A program made the translations under genes and the position numbers. Below the pieces are notes generated by a model. That model had not been told where the DNA came from and ran no database searches. It worked only from the letters and a program-made list of their open reading frames with translations. A stretch of DNA of 64,000 nt from Sorex araneus (Eukaryota; Chordata; Mammalia; Eulipotyphla; Soricidae), in assembly GCF_027595985.1 (NCBI RefSeq), contig NC_073303.1:102327820-102391819 (forward strand), written 5' to 3'. Shown piece after piece: positions 22,671 through 31,764 of this stretch (positions are counted from its first letter, which is position 1; every line of letters starts with the position of its first letter).

Positions 22671-22925
22671 AATATTCAAACAGCAATTCCACCACCATTA
22701 TACCTTTCCACCACCATATTTCAGATGTTTCCATCCCTAACCCCAATCCCCGCCCCAAAGCTGAACTGAAATAATTTATTTTGTATTGCTTGTTATGAAG
22801 AAACTGCTTAAAAGTCTCCAAAAACATTTTCTTAGAGAAGTTTATGAAGATTATTGTATTTCATCCAAGGGCAATTAAGCCCTTATAAGAGATTACTATT
22901 ATGTTAGGGTTGAGCCTTGTGTATG

Positions 22926-22929
22926 TGTG

Positions 22930-22968
<39 letters not shown>
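22926..22968 (+). repeat. (TA)n microsatellite
   Basis: About 17 TA units inside family M. The second M copy has (GT)n at the matching position (57082-57112). Confidence 0.9.
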
Positions 22969-23010
22969 GTATCTGTAAAAATATCTTTCCCTCTAAGTTG
23001 GGTTGCCTTC

Positions 23011-23219
23011 TTTTTTTTTATTGAATCAATGTGAGCAACCCTTACAAAGCTTTCATGTTTGAGTTTCAGTCATATGATGTCAAACACCCATCCCTCCACC
23101 AGTGTACATTTCCACCACCAATGTCCCCATTATACCCCTCCCCATTCCACCCCTCTCCCTGTCTCTATGGCAGACTATTCCCCCATACACTCTCTCTACT
23201 TTTGGGCATTATGGTGGTT
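23011..23219 (-). mobile_element. L1 3' end, 209 bp, with TSD
   Basis: A severely 5'-truncated L1 whose poly(T) starts at 23011. TSD GGTTGCCTTC lies at 23001-23010 and 23220-23229. It is inserted within family M. Confidence 0.92.
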
Positions 23220-24294
23220 GGTTGCCTTCTACTTCAAACACCACTAAATGAGGTGCACTACTGTTGACATATGAGTGGTGTGTCATATGATATCCCTTGA
23301 TGTCCAGGGATAGGTTTATTCATGGGTAAGTCTCACCCAGAATGTGTGGAGAGCACCCGGGAGCATGGCAGAGGTTGAGTTCTGGGGGTTTTCAGGTGCT
23401 GGGGCTGCGTCCATTGGGGCAGGGAGAGTCCTCACCTGTCCCCCTCAAGGGTGCCCCAAATAAAACAGCCTGGATTGGGTCATGTATCATGCCTATGCAG
23501 TGTCGTGTTATGCTATCTTCTGAGAAAGGACAATGAGTCTCAGATTGTGGCTGTTGAGTCTTGGATTGTGGCGCCAGCCAGAAGTGACTTGTGGTTGTGA
23601 CTTCCAAGTTGTTGGAAACATGGGAGGACATGAGTGAAGGTCATCCATTTCCAGTTCCTTTGAACCTGGGCTTCCAGTCACAAGTCTCACATACCTCGGT
23701 TTTCTGCCGATTGTGTGGGTGAGGCTCAACTCAAGTGTGTGAAAGTGACCGTGAGCATAGTGGTGGTTGAGTTCCGTTGGTTGTCAGCTGCTGGGGTTGG
23801 GTCCATTGGGGCGAGAAGGGGCCTCACCCGCCCGTCTCCAGTACATCTCAAATGAAACAGCCTGGTGCAGGGTCCAGAAGCGTGGCTATGGCAATGCTGT
23901 GTTATGCTCTCTTCCGAGAGAGAAGGGCTATGAGTTTACCCCCTTTTGAAAAAAAAAAGTTTTTGTTCTATTTTATATGATAGGGTTACAGTGGTATTCA
24001 AATTTTTGGTACTGATGTACAAAGTTACTTGCCTCCCTCTTCCAAAGTGACCATAATTGGCCAGTTCATTGGCATTTCCAGCACTAAAACTATCTCTTAG
24101 TAATATAAAATAGCTACCAAAATGGGGCAGAGTAATTAATACGAATTTACCAGTATGCTTACTCCCCTGATCTTCTAAGCAAGAGTTTGTTATCTCTTGT
24201 GGTCTGTTACTTTGGGTTTGGTAATGGAACATTAAATTGACTCTTAAATACTTAATAGTTCTTCATAATTAACTCTGTTTTAGAAACTACTACT

Positions 24295-24420
24295 TAATAG
24301 TATTTTTTTATGTGCCAGAAGCTCTAAAGGACTTTAAATGCCTAAATTCATTTTATTCTCCAGAACAGGAGACTATTTGTGATTACTATCATCATCCTTA
24401 TTATATAGTGGGGCTAAATA
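24295..24420 (-). mobile_element. MIR relic
   Basis: TATGTGCCAGAAGCTCTAAAG and the following AATTCATTTTATTCTCCAGAAC resemble reversed MIR (tgtgccaggcac...ctcatttaatcctcacaac). Confidence 0.5.
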
Positions 24421-24962
24421 CATTATGTTCAATACATAAACATTACATACAAGTTTGATCTTATTTGGAAAAATGGTCTTCACAGATATAATTTAAAAAT
24501 TCCAAATGAGATTATCGCAGATTAAGGCAGACTCTAACTGGAATTACAAGTGCCCTAATAAATAAAGAAGAAAGAAGAGAAAGTGATAGAAGGGGAGGAG
24601 AGACTGAAGTGACACCTCTACTTACTTACCAAGAAACGGTAAAGATTTTTGCCCTCAACCAGAAGCCAAGAGAGAGACATGAAATACATTATCCCACAGA
24701 ACCTCCTAAATTGATTTCTTCAATTGAGATGATTTCAATATAGTTGCCAAAAGTATAAAACAATACATATATATATATATATAATTAAATCACAAAGGTT
24801 TTAGCAATTTGTCACAGCAAATTACTATAGGAAACTAAAACATTTGTTGTAAGCATTGCTAGGACTTGCAATGAAGTAGCCTGGGTTTGGAAAGCAATTA
24901 CTCAACTATTAAGGTGCCCTAATTTCCTATTCCACAAAACAAAGTGTTCAAAACTATTTATT

Positions 24963-25120
24963 GTGCCACACAGATAGTACAGGAAGAAGAGCACTTGCCT
25001 TGCACTTTGCTGGCCCAGGTTTGATTCCTGGCACCCAATATGCTACTCCAAGCCAACCAGGAATGATCCCTGAGCACAGAGCCAGGAATAAGCCCTGGAA
25101 ACCACTGGGCATGGGCCCCC
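24963..25120 (+). mobile_element. Old SINE-A
   Basis: Recognisable SINE-A body (CTTGCCTTGCAC, CAGGTTTGATTCC, CCTGAGCACAGAGCCAGG) at reduced identity. It ends in an AT-rich tract. The TSD is not clear. Confidence 0.8.
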
Positions 25121-25789
25121 AACTGTATGTATATATTTTTAAATATATATACATATATATATGCTAAATTCTACCAGAAGGTGGAGGTGAAGTGGTTGAA
25201 AGCAATATGAGTTCAGCAACCATTCCAAAATTTCAGAAAGTTTACCCTAGAACTGGAAATGGAATTATAGGAAGTAATACCTCCTCTAGGGCAGTGCTTT
25301 CAACTGGGTCAAGTGACCTGTAAATCCCCAGTATGTTTCAACAGAACTGTCAATGAAAATTGTATAAATGCAGTGGGCACTACACAATAAAAGTGAGGAG
25401 ATATAGCCTAACGGATGGGAACTAGGTCAAAAGAGGGCCACACTCTGGAAAAGGTAACACTACTCTAGCAAATGCTTGAATCATTAAAATTCTATGTAAA
25501 TGTATATGTGTATAAATGTATGTGCATAACTTGACCTTTAAAAAGACCTTAAGATGGAAAGAAACACAATCCTGAATAAAATTAAAGTCACTTTCCATAC
25601 CTGAAATTTTTTGATCCAGTTCTTTGTAAAGGACAACGTAGGGATCTATAAATTCCTTAATACCAAACCATTAATATGATAAATAGATGTTTTAAATGCA
25701 CCTTCTATTCTCACTATTCTAACTCTAGTTGAATGAAGTTTATAAAGAAATGTTCTGCAAATTGTATTGTTTCTGTGCTTTACATCTAG

Positions 25790-26260
25790 AATTTCGGAAG
25801 CTACCTATTTCTGGCCAGAGCAAAAAGGAGCCGTGCTCAGCTGGATCTGCATCTCAGGAAGACGGGTCCATGCTGACATAGGTAGCGGCTCTGGGGGGTT
25901 GGGGGCCAGTAGTGGCATAGATATGGCCCTTCTGGCCACATTTTTCGATTCACCCTCAAGAAGAAGTGGTTTCCGATCTGATATTCATCCTACACAGCCG
26001 GGTCGCATTGATAGATAAGAAAGGCACCTCCCGCCTCCTCTTGGTGTGGGTCATCTCTCCTCTGCTAATTTGCCTTGGGAGGGTGGATGCCATGGACTCG
26101 GCGCCAGGTTATTTTCACTCAGGATGCCCCAGAGGGGGGGCGGGTGAGAACCTTCCCCCCCACAAGAGACCCAGCCCCGGCAGCTGACCTCCACTACCCA
26201 ACTGCCACCATGCTCCAGGCTGGTTTCCAGACACATTATAAGACACTTCCTACCCATTTT
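25790..26260 (+). mobile_element. Family M 5' part (copy 3)
   Basis: GCCCCAGAGGGGGGGCGGGTGAG, the AGACCCAGCCCCGGCAGC block and CACCATGCTCC match the reverse complement of the GC-rich part of M at 23342 and 57476. The copy is therefore in the opposite orientation. It has no L1-like tail and no coding potential. Confidence 0.55.
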
Positions 26261-26370
26261 CCATAATTATCACACCATATTTGATGGACTTCAGACAGCA
26301 GGCAACAAATCATAGAGAGTAATATATATTACTAGATTATGAATATATACATACAAATATATAATATATA

Positions 26371-26626
26371 TCCCTCTTGGAGAGCCTGGCAAGCTACTGA
26401 GATATCCTGCCTGCACGGGCAGAGCCTGGCAAACTCCCCGTGGTGTATTCAATATGACAAGAACAGTAACAATAGGTCTCATGCCCCTGACCCTAAAAGA
26501 GCCTCCAATTATTGGGAAAGGCAAGTAAGGAGAGGCTGCTAAAATCTCAGGGCTGGGAGGAATAGAGACGTTACTCGTGCCCAATCAAGTAAATTGACAA
26601 ATAACAGGATGACAGTGACAGTGATA
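26371..26626 (+). mobile_element. SINE-B' (headless RTE deletion derivative)
   Basis: Starts at TCCCTCTTGGAGAGCC, the same point where RTE 5' homology begins, with no tRNA head. It keeps the longer RTE 5' segment (CCTGACCCTAAAAGAGCCTC ... CTAAAATCTCAGGGCTGGG) and then jumps to the RTE 3' tail (AGAGACGTTACT). It ends in GACAGTGACAGTGATA. Confidence 0.85.
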
Positions 26627-26629
26627 AAT

Positions 26630-27030
26630 CTAGAATATCCTCAAAAGTGCAATTCATTTATTGACCTAGTTTCAGTCTTAGGACTTATGTGTTCTTATTA
26701 CTTTATTTTTTACTGCAGCAAAGATCGACTAAACTTATAAAAAAAGAGCTTTTCACATTAAGATAGTTACTGAAAGTCAAGAAATACTGTTCAGAGCATG
26801 AAGTTAGGCAGATTTTATGTGCAAGTAAAAACATTCTTTTTAAATTTTGATATTGCATGCATATTTCTATATTGAGATTGAATTCTGTGGGTCATAATAA
26901 CCATGTAAAGGTTTCAGGGGTCAAATAATTCTACAGAAAACCAAGAAACAGAGAAATAACTTGAGAAAATGAACATAGGGTACATATATGTTACTAAGTT
27001 TGGCAGCAAATTGGTTCAAAAGAAACAGAC
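26630..27030. other. Unique AT-rich DNA
   Basis: Nothing recognisable as a gene or repeat. Confidence 0.5.
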
Positions 27031-27032
27031 TG

Positions 27033-27250
27033 TTAACCTTTGATTTGCTCGAGCGAGCGCCAGTAACATCTCCATTCATCCCTGTCCAGTGCTAGTGTAG
27101 CCCAATGGTATCTGCTCGCTCCAGGAACACAAAGAGCCTCAAACTGTTTGTTCAGGGTTTTGACGAAGAAGTCTGACCATCTCATAGGTGGGTGGCCACA
27201 TGGTCTTTTGATGTCCCATGGAATCCAGTCGGTAACAGCTCTTGTCGAGT
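27033..27250 (-). mobile_element. RTE 3' end, 5'-truncated, with open C-terminal frame
   Basis: The minus strand keeps an uninterrupted C-terminal RTE peptide. It contains TRAVTDWIPWDIKRPCGHPP, MRWSDFF and SRYHWATL, ends in DEWRCYWRSLEQIKG, then a stop. It shows that the RTE reading frame runs through the tail sequence that SINE-B shares. The matching part of the full element at 16450-16700 is frameshifted. It is about 215 bp long. No clear TSD seen. Confidence 0.9.
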
Positions 27251-27655
27251 TATAAACAAATAACAGTAAACACATTTTCTAAGACTATATTAGACATAGA
27301 AACAAAGTACATAAAATAGTTAAGCTACTACTTCTGTAGAAGTTAAAGAGAAACGTTTGGAGGGAGTTCAGTGGGTAGGTACATGCCAGGGGATAAAAGC
27401 AATAAATTCCATGTGCTGATATCAAAATAAGTTTATTATGTCTCAGTAACAGTTTTCAGTGGGTGAATAGTTCCAGTAGATTGATTCTCCTCCTTAGAGT
27501 ATTTCAGAGACACAGACTGAGACTCTGCCATCTTCTGTGGATGTTTTTCTAATGAATTGTTCGTAAGGTCACTTATTTACATCATGATGATGTTTGTGAT
27601 TTTGATGTATTCTGTTACTGTACTTTATTGTAGGATAAGTAAATCCTACAGTACT
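27251..27655. other. Unique DNA
   Basis: No feature recognised. Confidence 0.5.
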
Positions 27656-27912
27656 GAATGGACTGAAGCGATAGTAAAGTGGGTAGGGTGTTTGTCTTTC
27701 ATGCAGTTGAGCCAGGTTCAGTTCCTCTGTCCCTATCAGAGAGCCCGGCAAGCTACTAGGAGTATCCTGCCCACACGGCAAAACCTGGCAAGCTACCCGT
27801 GGCATATTTGATATGCCAAAAACAGTAACAACAAGTCTCACAATGGAGACATTACTGGTGCCCGCTCGAGCACATTGATGAACAACGGGATGACAGTGCT
27901 ATAGTGCTACCA
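27656..27912 (+). mobile_element. SINE-B, full length
   Basis: tRNA-like head (GACTGAAGCGATAGTAAAGTGGG), RTE-derived body with the duplicated GAGCCCGGCAAGCTACT / AACCTGGCAAGCTACCC motif, RTE tail (GAGACATTACTGGTGCCCGC), and an end of ACAGTGCTATAGTGCTA. No poly(A). TSD not evident. Confidence 0.9.
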
Positions 27913-28966
27913 CCAGCAAGATACACAAACCCTCCACTATTGTCTTTATGTTATGTTAAATTTAAAAAAATAAAGTAAAATATAAAAATAAATATATAAA
28001 AAACAGGATAGAAACAAATTATAACATTTCCACTATAACAGAATATTATTAAATATACAAATAAGATAACTCCCTTTATAAAATTAATATAAGTTAGATA
28101 ACTACATAAATAATATGCAGTAATAACACAAAACTTATTATAAGTCCTCTCTAAACTTAATTTCTTTTTTTGATGTGAGGAGCTGGATTAGATATTGTGC
28201 AAGGCTTCTTCTATTCACTAACTTTCAAGTTACTAGAGGAAAGAGGGAAAACAGATGGGTAAAATAGGTATAAGGGGTCGATTCTAGGTTATATCATTGA
28301 ATCGGACTTTCAATGTTTAACTTAATGTGGCATATGCTGCTAATAATTTTTAATATTGCACATCTGAAACTTATAATGTTAACATGAACGTCACCTCAAT
28401 AAAATGAAACACTAAAAACAAACAAATGAATGAACAAAATTATGTTTTTTTCTTGTCTAGCAGGTAGGGGTGAAAAGAACATGGAGAACCAGTAAGTCAG
28501 ACAGTGAGATTTTAATAAGTCATTTTCAGAAGTAATAGTATGAGTTCTGCTTATCTCCCATGTCTAGAACTAAGATATATGGCTACCCCTACCAATACAG
28601 GAGGTTAAGAAATGCAAATTAACCATGACTAGTAGTAAGAAAAGGAAAACAGAAACTTTTAAAAACAGCAGTACTGGTTCCAGACAATGATCTATCTCTA
28701 TAAGAGCAGAAAATTTTTAGAGCAAGAAATATCTTGCTCACTAGAAGGAATGAAGATGTACTCTGATTAAATATAGATTCATTCCAAACTCTCAAGCAAA
28801 ATCGAACATATTATATCTCCCTTCTATATTACCTACCAACCATCTTGCCATGTCTTCAAAGTATGTTTTTGCAAATGTTCTCCAAACACACATAGGAGAA
28901 ATGAGAAAGTAAAGTCACTCATTACTATCAGTGTAAGTAATCAGAAGAGCTGTAGTTTTTCAGTGC
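27913..28966. other. Unique AT-rich DNA with an L1M tail
   Basis: No gene is recognised. It contains an ancient L1 3' end at about 28285-28415. Confidence 0.55.
28285..28415 (+). mobile_element. Ancient L1 (L1M-type) 3' end
   Basis: CTGAAACTTATAATGTTAACA...CACCTCAATAAAATGAAAC has the form of old mammalian L1 3' ends (ctgaaactaatacaac...cttcaataaaa). It is unlike the young Sorex L1 tail. Confidence 0.6.
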
Positions 28967-29238
28967 CATCACTATCACTATCACTATCACTATCACTATC
29001 ACTATCACTATCACTATCACTATCAGCCCTTTGATCCTCCATTTGCTAGAGCGGAACCAGTAACGTCTCCATTCATCCTAGCCCTGAGATTTTAGCAGCC
29101 TCTCTTTACTTGTCCTTTCCCAACAGAGCCACATTAAAGGCTCTTTCAGGGTCAGGAGAATGAGACCCATCATTGTTACTGTATTTGGCATATGAATACG
29201 CCATGGGAGGCTTGCCAAGCTCTCCCGTGCGGGCAGGA
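28967..29238 (-). mobile_element. SINE-B' (headless) with expanded hexamer tail
   Basis: On the minus strand, RTE 5' homology (GACCCTGAAAGAGCCTTTAA ... CTAAAATCTCAGGGC) is joined to AGGATGAATGGAGACGTTACT from the RTE 3' end. The tail is an expanded GATAGT array (28968-29025). No tRNA head: the right end abuts family M DNA at 29239. Confidence 0.9.
28968..29025 (+). repeat. (ATCACT)n hexanucleotide array
   Basis: Nearly ten uninterrupted ATCACT units. They are the 3' tail of the SINE-B' on the minus strand, where the unit reads AGTGAT. Confidence 0.97.
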
Positions 29239-29600
29239 AAACTCCTGGCCATTGATGGGATTACACAGCACTGGGGGCAATTTCTGGGTGTGACCACCTA
29301 GCCACTGGAAAATGGGGGATCTGGGCAGAAGAGGTCCAGTCCCGATCTGGGCAGGCTTGGAGATCTCAGCTCCAGGTCCCGCATACCTGGGTTCCTCTGC
29401 CGGTTCCTTCATGCGTGAGGCTCATTTGAACATGTGGAGAGAGGCCTTAAGTATGGCTGTGGCTGGGTTCCGGAAGTCTTAGGCAGCTGGGGCTCTGCTC
29501 AGGGCAGTGAGGAAAATTCAACCCACCCCCTCTGAGGGGCCCTGGTGAGGACATCCAGGTGCAGGGGCAAGAAACTCTGCCTTCAGTGACATAATACACA
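29239..29600 (-). mobile_element. Family M-related segment (copy 4)
   Basis: Shares GGCCATTGATGRGATTACA, the AGCAGGCTTGGAGAT-like block, CGTGAGGCT, and the ATGTGTGGAGAG...GGCCTT block with 3523-3850. Non-coding. Orientation follows copy 2. Confidence 0.6.
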
Positions 29601-29660
29601 ATAAAAAATAAAAATAAAAAAGATTATTTTATTAAAAATAAAAATAAAAAAAATAAAATA
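29598..29660 (+). repeat. A-rich simple repeat (AAAAAT type)
   Basis: AATAAAAAT units, interrupted once by AGATTATTTTATT. They lead directly into the left arm of the inverted repeat. Confidence 0.85.
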
Positions 29661-29876
29661 GATTATTTTGTCTTCGCATGAAGGAAGAAATAAACATTTG
29701 CTAAATTTTCTGTCTAGACCTGAAAAATATTTATAGGCCATATCAATTTATTCAGTGCCATAATGAACAATAAATTGATATGGGCTATAAATATTTTTCA
29801 AGTCTAGACAGAAAATTTAGGAAATGTTTATTTTTTTTCCTTCCTGCAAAGACAAAATAATCTATTTTATTTTTTA
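29646..29876. repeat. Large near-perfect inverted repeat, about 105-bp arms
   Basis: The left arm (about 29646-29752) and right arm (about 29769-29876) are reverse complements with only a few mismatches and short indels. They are separated by a 16-base spacer (29753-29768, CAGTGCCATAATGAAC). Matching blocks include TCTAGACCTGAAAAATATTT against AAATATTTTTCAAGTCTAGA. Confidence 0.95.
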
Positions 29877-29879
29877 ATT

Positions 29880-30125
29880 TAAGTATCAGCAAATTACAAA
29901 GTAATTTATGACTGGGTTTCAGGCATACAATATTTCAACACCAATTCTATCACTAGTGTCCACTTTTCTCTACCAATGCATCCCCACACCTCACACCCCC
30001 ACCCTGCTTGCTTCTACAAGAGGAGATTTTATGGAAATAAATTTTTGTACCATGTTTATAGTACTGTTACTGATAGGGTTTCACACATAACTCTTTATTA
30101 CCTTTCAGCACCTCCTTTTTCTGGT
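29880..30125 (-). mobile_element. Old L1-like 3' tail
   Basis: GTTTCAGGCATACAATATTTC and CACCAATTCTATCACTAGTG resemble reversed L1 3' ends of this genome at low identity. Confidence 0.5.
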
Positions 30126-31160
30126 TGAACACTTCCCTCCTTCCCTCCCTCCCAGTCTGCATGCCCTCCCTCTCTGCCTTGAGAAGTGGCATGTTTCCTA
30201 ATAAAGGCCGGTTCTCGCGTTCTTAATTTCCATTGAGACAAAATAATTTTACTTGATGATTCAATATAGGTCCATCTAGGAAAATTAAAGTTATACCAGG
30301 TAAATTAAATAGTGACATTATGTGGGGATTAGTAACAAAGATACTAGAAGGGCTGAAAGAATGAAGAAGTTAAAAATGAAATTAGAAACTGGAGAGAATT
30401 CAGTTTCTAATTTCATTAGGAATAGGGATAAAATAGGCTGAACTCAGTACCCAGACTAGGACAAAACACAGGGTGTTAGAATCACACTGATTTTAACAGG
30501 GACTAAGCCCCTGTAAAAGGACTGGGAGGAAAAGTGTTGACTTTGGAGAAAGCTCACTCCCTGCAAGGAATACTGACTGCCCAAGACAGAGAAATAAGGG
30601 ACACCTAACTACCATGGCTCCTCTTCAGGGGTCTGCCTCTCATGTCACGGAGCAAGGGGATGCCAAGGTTCTGACTGCATACAAGCAAAGGAAGTCGGGG
30701 CACCTACTGCAACTAAAGCAAAACGGTTTATCCAAATAGTATAGTCAAAACAGAATATTGGCCCTTCCATTTGATAAATTTCTTGCAGATTATAATGGCA
30801 CCACTGTTTCTCTACTTTATTTATGTCTTGGGGCCATACCCAGCAGTACTCAGAGGCTATTCCCAGTTCTGACCTTGAGGGTCTATACCAGCTGCAGTAT
30901 GAAAACTGTGTCCCCGGAACCTCCTCTATGCTTAGATCATTGAGCTACCATGCTGACCTTCTTTATTGTTTTCATTTGTTTCTATGATAGAAAAGTTCAC
31001 GAGCTAGGTTAATATAGAAAAAAATGAGATTTTTTTTCTTTTATATGCTCTGCTATTAGGTTACAAGAAAAGAATAGAAACTTAAATTTCGGAAATAAAA
31101 TAGGAGTTTGGGTTCCTCATTCCTCAACTGAAAACTCTAGGTAGCAAAAGTAGAAAAACA
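30126..31160. other. Unique DNA with an old SINE
   Basis: No gene is recognised. It contains TTCC-rich text near 30140, a short perfect hairpin (30375-30417) and a decayed SINE-A at 30812-30955. Confidence 0.5.
30812..30955 (-). mobile_element. Decayed SINE-A
   Basis: GGGGCCATACCCAGCAGTACTC at the left and GATCATTGAGCTACCATGCTG at the right fit a minus-strand SINE-A at low identity. Confidence 0.5.
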
Positions 31161-31177
31161 AAAATTAGTCTCATTGT

Positions 31178-31360
31178 GGGGCCGGAGCGATAGCACAGCG
31201 GGTAGGGCGTTCGCCTTGCACGCGGCCGACCCGGGTTCGATCCCCGGCATCCCATATGGTCCCCCAAACACCGCCAGGAGTAATTCCTGAGTGCAAAGCC
31301 AGGAGTAACCCCTGAGCATCGCTGGGTGTGACCCAAAAAAAAAAAAGAAAAAAAAAGAAA
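31178..31360 (+). mobile_element. SINE-A, near consensus, 17-bp perfect TSD
   Basis: Best preserved SINE in the window. Its tRNA-like head has an A box TAGCACAGCGGG (31191-31202) and a B box GGTTCGATCCC (31234-31244), both matching RNA polymerase III consensus. The anticodon-loop position reads CTTGCAC, that is UGC, so tRNA-Ala is a plausible ancestor. A SINE-specific body follows (CCGCCAGGAGTAATTCCTGA, ATCGCTGGGTGTGACCC) and then A-rich tail. TSD AAAATTAGTCTCATTGT lies at 31161-31177 and directly after the tail (to 31378). Confidence 0.97.
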
Positions 31361-31407
31361 AAAAATTAGTCTCATTGTTACATATTTTTTGTGTTACACC
31401 ATAACTG

Positions 31408-31760
31408 TGCTGGAGCAATAGCCCAGCGGGTAGGGCGTTTGCTTTGTATGAAGCTGACCCAGTGATTCCTCCGCCCCTTTTGGAGAGCCCAGCAAGCTAC
31501 TGAGGGTATCTCGCCTACACGGCAGAGCCTGGCAAGCTACCCGTGGCGTATTCATATGCCAAAAACAGTAACAACAAGTCTCACAATGGAGACATTACTG
31601 GTGCCCCCTCGGGCAAACTGATAAACAAAGGAACAACAGTGCTACTGGTGGGGAATGTGCACTGGTGGAGGGATGGGTGTTTGATCATTGTGTGATTGTA
31701 ACCCAAACATGAAAGCTTGTAACTCTCTCACGGTGATTCAATAAAATAAAAAAAAAAGAA
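31408..31760 (+). mobile_element. Chimera: SINE-B fused to an L1 3' end
   Basis: A full SINE-B (31408-31643) reaches its tail ACAACAGTGCTA. It passes without a gap into the last 115 bases of L1 (CTGGTGGGGAATGTGCACTGG ... CACGGTGATTCAATAAAA) and a poly(A). The junction lies at GTGCTACTGGTGG. This is either a template-switch product or an insertion of a SINE next to an L1 tail. No TSD was found between them. Confidence 0.8.
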
Positions 31761-31764
31761 ATGA

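Larger units (their letters stand above)
22338..23945 (-). mobile_element. Family M composite retroelement (copy 2), twice invaded
   Basis: On the minus strand M has a GC-rich 5' part (23945-23335), a middle part, then an L1-like 3' end (AATATT...GGTGGTGGAAA...GGTGG) closing near 22338. It is interrupted by SINE-B at 22421-22670 and by an L1 tail at 23011-23219. Its 5' part contains two related units about 390 bases apart (23342-23530 and 23735-23935). There is no coding capacity. The copy at 56761 has one unit and different invaders, so the family is dispersed and non-autonomous. Its 5' part could derive from an LTR; I cannot tell. Confidence 0.7.
23950..25785. other. Unique DNA with old SINE and MIR relics
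   Basis: No gene is recognised. It contains a MIR relic (24295-24420), (AT)n near 24765-24785, an old SINE-A (24963-25120) and short AT repeats at 25135-25160. Confidence 0.55.

Noticed and set aside
28968-29025. Telomeric, satellite or CRISPR-like array
   Set aside because: The hexamer is ATCACT, not TTAGGG. The units are contiguous without spacers and are the tail of a SINE-B'.
31178-31250. tRNA gene
   Set aside because: It has A and B boxes but is the head of a SINE with a long unrelated body, poly(A) and TSD. The cloverleaf is not fully conserved.
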